This document shows positions 9,110-19,051 of a stretch of 64,000 nucleotides of DNA, piece by piece. The notes under the pieces were generated by a model, which did not search any database, had not been told where the DNA came from, and saw only the letters and a program-made list of their open reading frames with translations. The stretch spans positions 1 through 64,000 of the forward strand of contig VGLJ01000018.1 of the NCBI GenBank assembly GCA_016866775.1, written 5' to 3'. Made by a program: the position numbers and the translations under genes. The stretch's first letter is position 1. Every line of letters starts with the position of its first letter. Source of the stretch: Candidatus Rokuibacteriota bacterium. GTDB lineage: Bacteria > Methylomirabilota > Methylomirabilia > Rokubacteriales > CSP1-6.

Positions 9110-12100
9110 CTAGAAAGGTTGCGGCTGGCGATGCGAGTCCGCAGCGTTCTCGAAGCGGGCGTATTCGGGAAGGAAGATCAGCTTCACCGTGCCGATCGGC
9201 CCGTTCCGCTGCTTGCCGATGATGATCTCGGCGATCTTCTCCTCGTCCGGCGGGACGTCCTCCTTGTAGACCTTCTGCCGGTAGATGAAGAGGATCAAGT
9301 CTGCGTCTTGCTCGAGCGCGCCCGAGTTATGACTCACGATGCCGTCCGCGAGCCACGATGCCGGGCCGGGCACTGTAATGTCGAAGACGTCTTCGTGCCC
9401 CCCATCTTCGATCGACACCACGCGGTCCCAGAACACCTCCGCGCGGACGCGCGCACGGAGCGTCTCGTCGTCGAGCAACTCGGCGTACTCGCTGAGCATG
9501 TCGCGGGACGGCGCGAACTTGAAATGGGACGTCCCGCCATATGCCGTGCCGCGCAGCGCGGCCATGCGCCGCTGCGAAATCCCACGGCGCCGCATCGCCG
9601 CCTTCACCGCGACGAAGTCCTCTGGTGGCCCGGTATCGACGTTGGTATTCACGCGCACGTTGTCGAGCGCTTTCAACACACGTTCCGCTTGTGCGACTCG
9701 TGGCCCGAAGGCGCCCACACGTGCGAGGAACCGGCGCTGATCGGATCCTCCGGACACATCGACCGAGAACGACGGGCGATAGCCGCGTTTCTGACTCTTG
9801 CGCAGTCTGGCGACGATGCCGAGGCGCAGCAAAAGAGCGGCGATGTCTTCCGCGAGCCTTCGACTCGTGGTGCTGTAGTACACGCGATGGGCACCACGGC
9901 CCTTCGTGCGAACCACGATGCTGCCGTCCGTTGCCCAGAGATGGCGGAGGAGCAGCGCGATCTGTCCGTTTCCGAGACGAAACGCGGCTTCGGGCACACG
10001 TTTCTGGAATGAACGCTGACCGAAGACTCCCAGGGCACGCAGCCAGGCGTTGACGCCGGCCGGCTTCCACCGCGTGCCATTGCCGCTGATGAGCAACTGG
10101 TGCCAGGTACGCCGCCCCGCATACCGCTTGACCGAACTGTCGAACTCGTGCCCCGCAGCGGCAGTGACGAGTGCGCTGTTGTCTTCGGAGCTCGTGGCAT
10201 ATCGCATGGGCTGGCCGCGCAAGTAGCTCCCGTCGCCGATGAGATGCCCGAGGAGGGCAACGCGCAGATCAGGCCAGATATCTGGGAACCGCGGTTCCGG
10301 CAAGGAACGGGCGATCGCAACGCGATCGCCGATTGCGATATCGGACAGTCGTTTCCATCCTCCCCCTGTGAAGAATTGATGACGTTCGGTGGCACGCAGC
10401 GTGCGGCCGCTTGCGAGACGCACGGACCGCACCGGTCTCGTCCCGACCTTCCAGATGCGCTCGGACTTGGCTTCGACGATCCGGGCGTCAGGTGACATTC
10501 CAAGTACTTCGGGCGCGGTATCGACGAGATCCTGGATTGGGACCCGGCGACCGTCCGCCAGCACGACGAGCGTGTCGCCCGTCACGCACTCGCGAAGATC
10601 CGAGAGCTGAGGACGGAAGTCGCGCTGTGCGCGCGCTTCGACCGCGCGCGACAGCTGCGAGAGCGCGACGACCGGGACGTTCAGCTCCTTCGCCAGCGCC
10701 TTCAGCGAGCGCGAGATCTCCGAGATCTCCTGCTGGCGGTTCTCCTGGTTGGCGCGCCCGCGCATCAGCTGGAGGTAGTCGATGATGATGAGGTCGAGCC
10801 CGTGCTCGGCCTTGAGCCGCCGCGCCTTCGCGCGCGCCTCGAGCACGGTCAGCCCGGCGCTGTCGTCGATGAAGATCTGCGCTTCCGCGAGGCGTCCCGC
10901 CGCCGCCGTCAGCCGATGCCAGTCGGCCGACGTGAGGTAGCCCGTCCGCACGGCCTGGGAGTCCACCTTCGCCTCGGAGCACAGCATGCGCTGCACGAGC
11001 TGCTGCGCCGACATCTCGAGGCTCAAAACCAGGACCTTCTGCCGGAGATGCACGCCGACGTATTGCGCGATGTTCAGCGCGAAGGCGGTGTTGTGCGTCA
11101 CCACGTAGTCGTCGGTGACGTAGAGCTTCGAGGGGTGGCTCACGGCGAGGCACTGCGTCTCGACCACGCCCACCGCCTCGATCGACACGAAGGCGGGCCG
11201 GATCGGGCGCCGTGGAGCCGTCAGCGCGCGGTGCATCTTCGCGGAGACCGAGAACAGCGCTTTCGGCTCGGGGTACGCGATCGTGCAGGCGTACGTCCGG
11301 TGCTGGCCCGCCTGGATGCTCTCGGGGGCCCTCCCGCACCACGCGCGCACCGAGCACCACCCGCCGAGCGAGCGGACGAGCATCGCGACGCCGTGCGCGA
11401 GCGGACGGCTCGGCGTGCACAGGCGGACGACGCCTCGGCGGTCGACGTCGCCGCCGACGTCGAGCATGCCCTTGAGAAGGTCGAGTCGCGCCTGGCGGTT
11501 CGCGTCGAGATAGAGGTCGGGGACGAACGTGGAGTCGGCGCTCAGCCCCCACAGCAGCAACGTTCGTAGCGCGGCGACAAACGGATGGCGCTCCGCCCCG
11601 GGGATGCCGCACCGGTGCGCCGCGCTCGCGCGAACGATCTCCCAGCCGTCGCGTCCCCGCGCGCGCAGCGTCATGTCGTCCGGGAGGCGCTCCTGCACGC
11701 GCGCGAGGATCTCGGGATCCGCGGTCGCGACGCGCACGTGAGTGCCCGCCGTGCCGCCGCCGGCGAGAAGCACGCCGAGGACCCACGGGTCGATCGGCAG
11801 CGCGGTGTCGCGCCCGAAGTCGCCGACGGGGGTATCGATCTCCACGCGTCCCTGGTACAGGCGTTTGCGCAGCAGACGCGCGATGTCGTCCGTCGTCAAC
11901 GTGCGCGGTGCGCGCCAGCTGCGGCAGTGCACGCGCCAGAGATGGTCGCCCGTGCACTCGGTCGAGCGGCCGTCGGAGAACACCACGCGAAACGCCTGCC
12001 GCCTGCCCTGCGGGAAGATCCCGCGCACCTCCGACGGCGCGCCGTCGATCGACGCGAGCGCGTCGCCGACCCGCAGCTCGCCCATGCGCGTCCACCCCGT

Positions 12101-12787
12101 CGGCGTGAGCACCTTGGCATCGAGCGGCTGCGCTTTCCCCATGCTCGGCCTCGCCGCGATGATGATGAAATCCGACGGCTGAAAGCCGGACGTCTCGAGG
12201 TCCAGCTTCTCGAACCCCGTCGCGACCCCGGTGACGTGCTCCTTCCGCTCGTACAGCCGCTCGATGTGCTCGAACGTGTCCTTGAGGATGCGGCCGACCG
12301 GCAGCGCGCTGCCTTCGAGGCGCCGCTCGGCGAGGCTGAAGATGCGCCGCTCGGCGTCGTCGACGACGGTCTGGACTTCCTCCTTCGCATCGAACGCCTG
12401 CGTGATGATCTGCGTCGACGTCTGGATGAGCTCGCGCAGGACGGCCATGTCGCGCACGATGCTCGCGTACGACATGAGGTGCGCGGCGATCGACGCCTGC
12501 TCGACGAGCAGCGCGAGCGCCGCGGGCCCGCCGACGAACTCCAGCTGATCCGTCCGCCGCAGCTCTTCGCTCAGCGTGATGAGGTCGACGGGCTCGCCGC
12601 GATCGAAGAGCCGCAGCATCGTGTCGTAGCCCGCGCGATGCGCTTCCGTGTAGAAGTCCGACGGGCGGAGGATCTCGATCACCTTCGGGACGGCTTCGCG
12701 GCCTTCGAGGAGCATCGCGCCGAGCACGGCGCGCTCGGCGTCGAGATTGTGCGGCGGAATGCGTGCGGGAATTTCCAGGGGACTCAT
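9110..12787 (-). CDS. dnaB: replicative DNA helicase DnaB precursor with two inteins
   Basis: 1225-residue precursor. The exteins (1-218, 567-733, 1155-1225) join into a 456-residue DnaB, the normal size: N-terminal primase-binding domain (PHNLDAERAVLGAMLL), P-loop ARPSMGK-TAFALN, Walker B LIIIDYLQLM, and DLRE-SGALEQDADLILFIYR. Intein 1 splits the P-loop between Lys and Thr; intein 2 splits the DLRESG motif. Known role: hexameric 5'-3' helicase at the replication fork; splicing is required to rebuild both ATPase motifs. It is the last gene of the rpsF-ssb-rpsR-rplI-dnaB neighbourhood but is preceded by an rplI terminator and its own promoter candidate. ATG 12787 follows GAGGG. Confidence 0.97.
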   Translation of the reverse strand: MSPLEIPARIPPHNLDAERAVLGAMLLEGREAVPKVIEILRPSDFYTEAHRAGYDTMLRLFDRGEPVDLITLSEELRRTDQLEFVGGPAALALLVEQASIAAHLMSYASIVRDMAVLRELIQTSTQIITQAFDAKEEVQTVVDDAERRIFSLAERRLEGSALPVGRILKDTFEHIERLYERKEHVTGVATGFEKLDLETSGFQPSDFIIIAARPSMGKAQPLDAKVLTPTGWTRMGELRVGDALASIDGAPSEVRGIFPQGRRQAFRVVFSDGRSTECTGDHLWRVHCRSWRAPRTLTTDDIARLLRKRLYQGRVEIDTPVGDFGRDTALPIDPWVLGVLLAGGGTAGTHVRVATADPEILARVQERLPDDMTLRARGRDGWEIVRASAAHRCGIPGAERHPFVAALRTLLLWGLSADSTFVPDLYLDANRQARLDLLKGMLDVGGDVDRRGVVRLCTPSRPLAHGVAMLVRSLGGWCSVRAWCGRAPESIQAGQHRTYACTIAYPEPKALFSVSAKMHRALTAPRRPIRPAFVSIEAVGVVETQCLAVSHPSKLYVTDDYVVTHNTAFALNIAQYVGVHLRQKVLVLSLEMSAQQLVQRMLCSEAKVDSQAVRTGYLTSADWHRLTAAAGRLAEAQIFIDDSAGLTVLEARAKARRLKAEHGLDLIIIDYLQLMRGRANQENRQQEISEISRSLKALAKELNVPVVALSQLSRAVEARAQRDFRPQLSDLRECVTGDTLVVLADGRRVPIQDLVDTAPEVLGMSPDARIVEAKSERIWKVGTRPVRSVRLASGRTLRATERHQFFTGGGWKRLSDIAIGDRVAIARSLPEPRFPDIWPDLRVALLGHLIGDGSYLRGQPMRYATSSEDNSALVTAAAGHEFDSSVKRYAGRRTWHQLLISGNGTRWKPAGVNAWLRALGVFGQRSFQKRVPEAAFRLGNGQIALLLRHLWATDGSIVVRTKGRGAHRVYYSTTSRRLAEDIAALLLRLGIVARLRKSQKRGYRPSFSVDVSGGSDQRRFLARVGAFGPRVAQAERVLKALDNVRVNTNVDTGPPEDFVAVKAAMRRRGISQRRMAALRGTAYGGTSHFKFAPSRDMLSEYAELLDDETLRARVRAEVFWDRVVSIEDGGHEDVFDITVPGPASWLADGIVSHNSGALEQDADLILFIYRQKVYKEDVPPDEEKIAEIIIGKQRNGPIGTVKLIFLPEYARFENAADSHRQPQPF
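9326..10588 (-). other. DnaB intein 2: class 1 intein with apparently intact LAGLIDADG endonuclease
   Basis: Precursor residues 734-1154 (421 aa). It starts with Cys (CVTGDTLV), has a block B of the T-x-x-H type (RATERHQFF), and ends with SHN before Ser. The dodecapeptides LLGHLIGDGS and LLRHLWATDG keep their acidic residues, so a functional homing endonuclease is plausible. A helical region around 1057-1085 may add DNA contacts. The insertion point is DLRE|SGALEQ. Confidence 0.9.
11090..12133 (-). other. DnaB intein 1: class 3-type intein in the P-loop with degenerate LAGLIDADG domain
   Basis: Precursor residues 219-566 (348 aa). It begins with Ala instead of Cys/Ser and ends HN before Thr. 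The three class 3 markers are visible: Trp in block B (TGDHLW), Cys in block F (VETQCLAVSHPS) and Thr at +1. The endonuclease-like motifs read VLGVLLAGGG and LLKGMLDVGG, with glycine where the catalytic aspartates are expected, so homing activity is probably lost. Known relatives: class 3 inteins in the DnaB P-loop of mycobacteria and mycobacteriophage Bethlehem. Confidence 0.88.
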
Positions 12788-12824
12788 CGACCCTCGTCAC
12801 CGCACACGAGGAGCATGCACCGCG

Positions 12825-12854
12825 ATCTTGAGCGCGGCGCCGCGAACCGGTCAA
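12825..12854 (-). promoter_or_regulatory. candidate dnaB promoter
   Basis: Minus-strand TTGACC (12854-12849) and CAAGAT (12830-12825) are 18 bp apart, placing a start point about 30 nt before the dnaB ATG. The -35 is good and the -10 weak. The rplI terminator upstream makes a separate promoter necessary. Confidence 0.4.
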
Positions 12855-12949
12855 CAAAAAACGCGCGTGTGTGACCTCCTGTGCACAGCCGCGTGGATAG
12901 TCGGTGAGTAACTCACACGCGTCGGTGGATGGCGCGTGGACGGGGAGTG

Positions 12950-12989
12950 GATGAAAAAAGGAGACCCCCGAGCATCGGTCTCGGGGGTC
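12950..12989 (-). terminator. Rho-independent terminator after rplI
   Basis: GACCCCCGAG (12963-12972) and CTCGGGGGTC (12980-12989) form a 10-bp stem with a 7-nt loop; on the minus strand the stem is followed within 3 nt by six T residues. It begins 26 bp after the rplI stop and is the clearest intrinsic terminator in the window. Confidence 0.85.
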
Positions 12990-13014
12990 GTGAGTCCCCG
13001 CGCGACGGAACGCG

Positions 13015-13461
13015 CTATTCGGTGCGAACGACGCTGACGGGAAGCTCGGCGGTCACGTCGGGATGAATCCGAATCTGGACACGCGTCTCGCCGAGCGTCT
13101 TGATCGGCTCGTCGAGATGGACGCGGCGCCGCTCGATCTTGATGCCGTTCCTGCCGAGGAATTCGACGATGTCCTGGGACGTCACCGAGCCGAACAGCTT
13201 GCCTTCCTCGGAGGCCTGGCGGCGCTCCTCGTAGGACAACGCCTCGATCCGGGCGCGGAGCCCTTCCGCGTCGGACTTGATGCGGCCCGCCTTCGCTTCC
13301 TGCTGCTTCTTGATGTGGTCGAGGTTGGTGAGGTTGCCCTGCGTGGCGCTGAGCGCGAGCTTCTTCGGGATCAGGAAGTTGCGCGCGTAGCCGTCGGACA
13401 CGTCGCGGACCTCTCCGCGCCGGCCGAGCTTCGCGACGTCGTCGAGCAGGATGACCTTCAT
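13015..13461 (-). CDS. rplI: 50S ribosomal protein L9
   Basis: 148 residues, the standard L9 length. The N-terminal MKVILLDDVAKLGRRGEVRDVSDGYARNFLIP is diagnostic in pattern (G-x-V-x-V-x2-GYARNFLIP), a long central helix follows, and the C-terminal domain has the GKLFGSVT segment. It binds domain V of 23S rRNA near the L1 stalk. It lies 4 bp after rpsR in the conserved rpsF-ssb-rpsR-rplI order and is followed by a strong terminator. Confidence 0.98.
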   Translation of the reverse strand: MKVILLDDVAKLGRRGEVRDVSDGYARNFLIPKKLALSATQGNLTNLDHIKKQQEAKAGRIKSDAEGLRARIEALSYEERRQASEEGKLFGSVTSQDIVEFLGRNGIKIERRRVHLDEPIKTLGETRVQIRIHPDVTAELPVSVVRTE

Positions 13462-13465
13462 GGCG

Positions 13466-13693
13466 CTAGTCCGTCGCGGCGTACGGCAGGAGCGCCACCG
13501 TCCGCGCGCGCTTGATGGCGTGGGTGAGCTGACGCTGATGGCGCGCGCAGCTGCCCGAGATCCGCCGGGGAATGATCTTGCCGCGCTCGGTCACGAAGCC
13601 CCGCAGCCGGCGCACGTCCTTGTAATCGACGAGATCCACCTTGTCCGCACAGAACTTGCAGACTTTCCGGCGACCGAACCGCCGGCGCTTCAC
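13466..13693 (-). CDS. rpsR: 30S ribosomal protein S18
   Basis: 75 residues. The core [23 protein letters not shown] and [19 protein letters not shown] segments are typical of S18. It retains a VCKFCADK Cys pair and a third Cys, so it is a zinc-type (C+) S18. It partners S6 on the platform of the 30S subunit, and rpsF is two genes upstream. Between ssb and rplI on the minus strand. Confidence 0.98.
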   Translation of the reverse strand: MKRRRFGRRKVCKFCADKVDLVDYKDVRRLRGFVTERGKIIPRRISGSCARHQRQLTHAIKRARTVALLPYAATD

Positions 13694-13738
13694 GGGCTTC
13701 TGCGGCGTGGGAATGGCTACTCCTCCTCTACGCGAGCA

Positions 13739-14161
13739 CTAGAACGGAACGTCGTCGTCGCCGCCCGGCGCCTCGTCGGCGAAGCCCTGGGGCGCGCCGA
13801 CCGCGGCAGGCGCGCCGGCCCCGGCGCCCTTCGTGCGACTCATGAATTGCACGCGCTCGGCGACGACCTCCGTCGCGGTGCGCTTCTGGCCGTCCTTGCC
13901 TTCCCAGTCGCGGGTCTGGATGCGCCCCTCGACGAAGATCTGGCTGCCCTTGTCGAGGTACTCGCCGCAGCTCTCCGCCTGCTTGCCCCAGACGATCACG
14001 GTGAGGAAGCACGCCTCCTCACGCTTCTCGCCCGACTGCGTGGTGTAGTTGCGGTTCACCGCCAGGCGCAGATCCGCCACGGCGGTGCCGCTGGGCGTGT
14101 AACGCAGCTCCGGGGGACGCGTCAGGTTGCCGATCAACAGGACCTTGTTGAGGCTGGCCAT
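13739..14161 (-). CDS. ssb: single-stranded DNA-binding protein
   Basis: 140-residue OB-fold protein. Seen: MASLNKVLLIGNLTRPPELRYT at the start, FLTVIVWGKQAE, and the acidic tail ending DDDVPF that binds partner proteins. The ATG at 14161 lies next to the rpsF stop and is served by the GAGGAGG within the rpsF 3' end; an in-frame upstream ATG would run back into rpsF and is rejected. Coats ssDNA during replication and repair. Confidence 0.97.
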   Translation of the reverse strand: MASLNKVLLIGNLTRPPELRYTPSGTAVADLRLAVNRNYTTQSGEKREEACFLTVIVWGKQAESCGEYLDKGSQIFVEGRIQTRDWEGKDGQKRTATEVVAERVQFMSRTKGAGAGAPAAVGAPQGFADEAPGGDDDVPF

Positions 14162-14162
14162 T

Positions 14163-14552
14163 TTACCGAACCTCCTCGAGTACTTTGTCGCCGTCTCCGA
14201 CGGGCTGGTCGCCGCCGGCGGGAGAAGCCTCTTGAGGTCGGCCACGCACCTTCTTGTGGATCGGAATCTGGGTCGACAGGAAGCGCAGCACGCTCTCGTT
14301 CAGCTTGAGCTGCCGTTCGAACTCTTTCACCATCGCGGGCTCGGCGGAGAGTTCGAGGACGGCGTACGTGCCTTCACGCTGCTTGTTGATGTCGTACGCG
14401 AGCCGGCGCTTCCCCCAGTTCTCGACTTTCGTGACCTCGGCGCCGAGGCCCTTCACGGTCTCGCCGAGCTGGGTGAGCAGCGCGGCGCTCTCTTCGTCCG
14501 TGAGCGCGGCGTTGAGGATCACGAGCATTTCATATGGTCGCAGTGCACTCAC
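14163..14552 (-). CDS. rpsF: 30S ribosomal protein S6
   Basis: 129 residues with the S6 pattern LRPYEMLVIL, a central VENWGKRRLAYDINKQREGTY-type strand/loop and LSTQIPIHKK, plus a ~25-residue variable C-terminal tail. The first usable start is GTG 14552, placed directly after GGAGGGAG, an unusually tight spacing. First gene of the rpsF-ssb-rpsR-rplI operon, with a promoter candidate 20 bp upstream. Confidence 0.96.
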   Translation of the reverse strand: MSALRPYEMLVILNAALTDEESAALLTQLGETVKGLGAEVTKVENWGKRRLAYDINKQREGTYAVLELSAEPAMVKEFERQLKLNESVLRFLSTQIPIHKKVRGRPQEASPAGGDQPVGDGDKVLEEVR

Positions 14553-14570
14553 CTCCCTCCAAAGCGCCTA

Positions 14571-14599
14571 ACGATAACAAACGCCATGTCCGGCCGCAA
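14571..14599 (-). promoter_or_regulatory. candidate promoter of the rpsF operon
   Basis: Minus-strand TTGCGG (14599-14594), 17-bp spacer, TATCGT (14576-14571). Transcription would begin about 12 nt before the S6 start, leaving a very short leader with the GGAGGGAG ribosome-binding site. Confidence 0.45.
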
Positions 14600-14622
14600 C
14601 GTCAATGCCCATAAATGGATAC

Positions 14623-14650
14623 GGCCCGGGCCGCATCTGCGACCCGGGCC
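14623..14650 (-). terminator. hairpin downstream of groEL
   Basis: GGCCCGGG (14623-14630) pairs with CCCGGGCC (14643-14650) around 12 nt, 33 bp after the groEL stop on the minus strand. No strong T tract follows, so terminator function is inferred from position and stability. Confidence 0.5.
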
Positions 14651-14683
14651 GCCCGTCCGCGCGTCGCGCGGACTGCAGTGGTC

Positions 14684-16345
<1,662 letters not shown>

Positions 16346-16639
16346 CTACTCGAGGATGGCGAGAACGTCTTCCTCGCGAAGGATCAGGTATTCCTTGTCG
16401 TCGATCTTCACTTCCGAGCCCGAGTACTTGCCGAAGAGGATCCGGTCGCCGGCCTTCACGTCGAGCGGGATCTTCTTGCCGTCCTCGGTCACCTTGCCGT
16501 TGCCCGCCGCGATGACCTTGCCCTCCTGGGGCTTTTCCTTCGCGGTGTCGGGGATGATGATGCCGCCCTTCTTGACTTCCCCTTCCTCGATCCGCTCGAC
16601 GAGGATGCGGTCGTGCAGCGGGCGAATCTTCATGGCCAT
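16346..16639 (-). CDS. groS: co-chaperonin GroES (10 kDa)
   Basis: 97 residues: [34 protein letters not shown] pattern with the mobile loop, [11 protein letters not shown], and [15 protein letters not shown]. Caps the GroEL ring. First gene of the operon, with a GGAGG-type ribosome-binding site before ATG 16639. Regulated by the CIRCE operator and promoter about 85-140 bp upstream. Confidence 0.98.
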   Translation of the reverse strand: MAMKIRPLHDRILVERIEEGEVKKGGIIIPDTAKEKPQEGKVIAAGNGKVTEDGKKIPLDVKAGDRILFGKYSGSEVKIDDKEYLILREEDVLAILE

Positions 16640-16723
16640 AGTTCTGGTACCTCCTGGGTTAGCAGTGATGGACCCGAGCGTTGGGCTCCTGCAGAATGCA
16701 TCCGCATCATGACTCTCTGGACC

Positions 16724-16750
16724 TTAGCACTCAACAAAAGCGAGTGCTAA
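16724..16750. promoter_or_regulatory. CIRCE operator (HrcA-binding site)
   Basis: Perfect TTAGCACTC-N9-GAGTGCTAA inverted repeat, the universal CIRCE consensus. It overlaps the end of the groES -10 box, so HrcA binding would block initiation and the groES-groEL operon is induced by heat shock. Confidence 0.98.
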
Positions 16751-16777
16751 TATAGCCGCGCTCTCCAGGGGCGGCAA
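16749..16777 (-). promoter_or_regulatory. groES-groEL sigma-70 promoter
   Basis: Minus-strand TTGCCG (16777-16772), 17-bp spacer, TATATT (16754-16749), immediately followed by CIRCE. The same -35 and nearly the same -10 at identical spacing precede rpsU (32396-32424). Confidence 0.8.
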
Positions 16778-16799
16778 GCGAAAAAGTCGGGAGACCTAA

Positions 16800-17756
16800 A
16801 TGCCGAAAAGCATCTTGATTTCGAGAGGTTTGTCTCCGGAGGCGCTGACGCTCATCCCCAAGGACGTGACCGTCGATCTGAACGGCCACGAGCTGGCCTT
16901 GAGCCCTCAGGAGCTTCGCAGCCGGCTGCGCGGCAAGGCAGGCCTCATCTGCCAGATCACCGACACGATCGACGACGAGGTCCTCGCCACGCCGGGTCTG
17001 AAGGTCGTCTCGAACATCGCCGTCGGCTACAACAACATCGACGTCGCGGCCGCCAAGCGGCGCGGCGTCACGGTCACGAACACGCCCGACGTCCTCACCG
17101 AGACCACCGCCGACTTCGCGTGGACATTGCTGATGGCCACGGCGCGGCGCGTGGTCGAAGCGGACCGCTACGCGCGCTCAGGGCAGTGGACGTCGTGGAA
17201 GTGGGATCTGCTCTGGGGCGCCGACGTCCACGGCAAGACGCTCGGGGTGATCGGCTTCGGCCGCATCGGCCGGGCCGTGGCGCGCCGCGCGCACGGCTTC
17301 AACATGCGCGTGCTCTATCACGACACGCATCGCGTGTCGCCGGACGTCGAGCGCGAGCTCAACGCGACGTACGTCGACCAGGCCACGCTCCTGCGCGACG
17401 CCGACTTCGTCACGCTCCACGTGCTCCTCTCCGCGGACACGCAGCATCTGATCGACGAGCGGGCGCTGCGGGGCATGAAGAAGACGGCGATCCTCGTGAA
17501 CGCCGCGCGCGGGCCGATCGTGGACGAGGCAGCGCTGGCGCGCGCCCTTCGCGAGAAGTGGATCGCGGCCGCGGGGCTCGATGTCTTCGAGGAGGAGCCC
17601 AAGATCCATCCCGAGCTTCTGCCGCTGACGAACGTCGTGATGGCCCCTCACATCGCGAGCGCATCGCTCGAGACGCGCGTCGCGATGTCGACGCTCGCCG
17701 TGCAGAACTGCCTCGCCGTCCTCGACGGCAAGGCGGCGTTAACGCCGGTCAGCTAG
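16800..17756 (+). CDS. D-isomer-specific 2-hydroxyacid dehydrogenase (glyoxylate/hydroxypyruvate reductase-like)
   Basis: 318 residues. NAD(P)-binding GFGRIGRAVARRA is near residue 157, and the catalytic triad is visible as Arg in VNAARGPIVDE, Glu in GLDVFEEEP and His in VMAPHIASAS. The NIAVGYNNIDVAAAKRRGV and TNTPDVLTETTADFAW segments are typical of glyoxylate/hydroxypyruvate reductases. Likely reduces a 2-oxoacid with NAD(P)H in the cytoplasm. GGGAG precedes ATG 16800. Divergent from groES; its 3' end overlaps the convergent MrfB-like gene by 18 bp. Confidence 0.92.
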   Translation: MPKSILISRGLSPEALTLIPKDVTVDLNGHELALSPQELRSRLRGKAGLICQITDTIDDEVLATPGLKVVSNIAVGYNNIDVAAAKRRGVTVTNTPDVLTETTADFAWTLLMATARRVVEADRYARSGQWTSWKWDLLWGADVHGKTLGVIGFGRIGRAVARRAHGFNMRVLYHDTHRVSPDVERELNATYVDQATLLRDADFVTLHVLLSADTQHLIDERALRGMKKTAILVNAARGPIVDEAALARALREKWIAAAGLDVFEEEPKIHPELLPLTNVVMAPHIASASLETRVAMSTLAVQNCLAVLDGKAALTPVS

Positions 17757-19046
17757 GGCACTCGCGGAGGGCCGGGATTCACTCCCGGCCCGGAGCGCAG
17801 GGGGATCGGGCGGGCGTCTCGCACCCCCATGTGGATCACATCCCAGCCGGCGCTCGAGGCGCGCGAGCCGGTACGTGAACGCGTCGAGGATCCGGCCCGG
17901 CGCGCCCGCGTCGGTCGCGAGGTCCAGCGCGCGGGTGACGATGCGGCGCGCGGCGGCGAGGTCCCGCGCGCGATGCTCGTGGAACTTCGCGAGCTCCTCC
18001 CACGGCCGCGGATCGAACGTGGTCGTCCCGCCGGAGGCGGGCCTGTGGACCGTCGCCCTCTCCCACAGCGCGCGCGCCGCGGCCCAGCGTGCGCGCCGCT
18101 TCTCCCACCGCGCGAGTCGAAGCCGCACGAGCTGCGCGAGCGCACCGTCCAGGCCGGCCGCGAGCGCGGCCTCGTAGCACGCGCAGGCGCGCTCGACGTC
18201 GCTCCGCTCCCAGAGCCGCCCGACCCCCGCGTGCTCCTCGGGACGGAGCGGCACCGCCCCGTCGAGCGCGCGGGTCAGCCATCCGAGCACCCCGACCAGC
18301 GCGAGGACGTCGTGACGGTTGTGCGCGAGCACGTCGCGGAGCGGCACGGCGTTGCGCCGGCGCAGGAACTGGAAGTAGAGCGACGGGATCGCGGAGCCCG
18401 GCACGTCGCGTTCGCGCTCGACCCCGAGGACGCGCTGCTCGAGCGTGGCGAGGCGGCAGTCGTCGAGCCATGCCCCCCACACGCGACGCGAGGGGTGCAT
18501 CAGGTCGAGATGAGGCAGCGCGCCGGGCCACCGGCGACGCTGCAGGATGAAGCGCGTCTCGAGCAGGGGGACGTCGAAGCCGCCGCCGTTGAACGTCACG
18601 ATGCCGCTGGCGCCGGCGAGGCGGGGAGCGAGCGCCGCGACCAACGCCGGCTCCTCGTCGAGGTCGCGCATGAAGAACTGCGTGAGGCGCAGATGGTCGC
18701 CGTCGATCCGCGCGAGGCCGACGAGGAACGCGTACGTCCCGGTGCCACCGGCGAGCCCGGTGGTCTCGGTGTCGAGGAACACGAGCCCGCGCGGATCGAC
18801 CTGCGCGCCGACGTTCGGAGACAGGAGCGCGAGCGTGGCGGGCGCGACGGTCGTGATCTCGCCGAGGCGCACGGCGCCGTAGGACGCGGCGAGCGCGACG
18901 TCGTGCTGCACGGCCAGGATCGAGCCCGCGTCGGTTTCCAGCACCTCGCCGCCGAGCACGGTCTCGACGCGCCCGGGAGCGGGGCGCGGCGGCCGCGCGC
19001 CTTCGATGCGACGGATCACGCGGCGCAGGTCGTCGAGCGTGGGCAC
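17739..19046 (-). CDS. mrfB: MrfB/YprB-like RNase H-fold exonuclease with helical C-terminus
   Basis: 435 residues from GTG 19046. DEDD-type exonuclease core: LVFLDTETTGLAGGTGTYAFLVG (metal-binding D and E), VTFNGGGFDVPLL, and H-N-RHDVLAL late in the domain; a TPR-like helical tail follows. Known: B. subtilis YprB (MrfB) works with helicase YprA (MrfA) in repair of mitomycin C lesions; the same helicase gene lies 5 bp upstream here. The last ~30 codons are encoded by dispersed repeat copy A, so the C-terminus is probably non-conserved. A longer frame reaching into mrfA is rejected. Confidence 0.85.
   Translation of the reverse strand: MPTLDDLRRVIRRIEGARPPRPAPGRVETVLGGEVLETDAGSILAVQHDVALAASYGAVRLGEITTVAPATLALLSPNVGAQVDPRGLVFLDTETTGLAGGTGTYAFLVGLARIDGDHLRLTQFFMRDLDEEPALVAALAPRLAGASGIVTFNGGGFDVPLLETRFILQRRRWPGALPHLDLMHPSRRVWGAWLDDCRLATLEQRVLGVERERDVPGSAIPSLYFQFLRRRNAVPLRDVLAHNRHDVLALVGVLGWLTRALDGAVPLRPEEHAGVGRLWERSDVERACACYEAALAAGLDGALAQLVRLRLARWEKRRARWAAARALWERATVHRPASGGTTTFDPRPWEELAKFHEHRARDLAAARRIVTRALDLATDAGAPGRILDAFTYRLARLERRLGCDPHGGARRPPDPPALRAGSESRPSASALADRR
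17757..17829 (-). repeat. dispersed repeat family 1, copy A
   Basis: Read on the minus strand it matches copy B (43389-43460) along its length: a GGTGCGAGACGC start, a C-rich middle, the hairpin GGGCCGGGA-N5-TCCCGGCCC (17769-17791) and a CTCCGCGA-TGCC end. It lies between convergent 3' ends and codes for the tail of the MrfB-like protein. Confidence 0.75.
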
Positions 19047-19051
19047 GACGG

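Noticed and set aside
8950-9110. 18-residue frame after dnaB with an AAGGAAAGG site
   Set aside because: Too short, no conserved pattern; the region is better explained by terminator hairpins.
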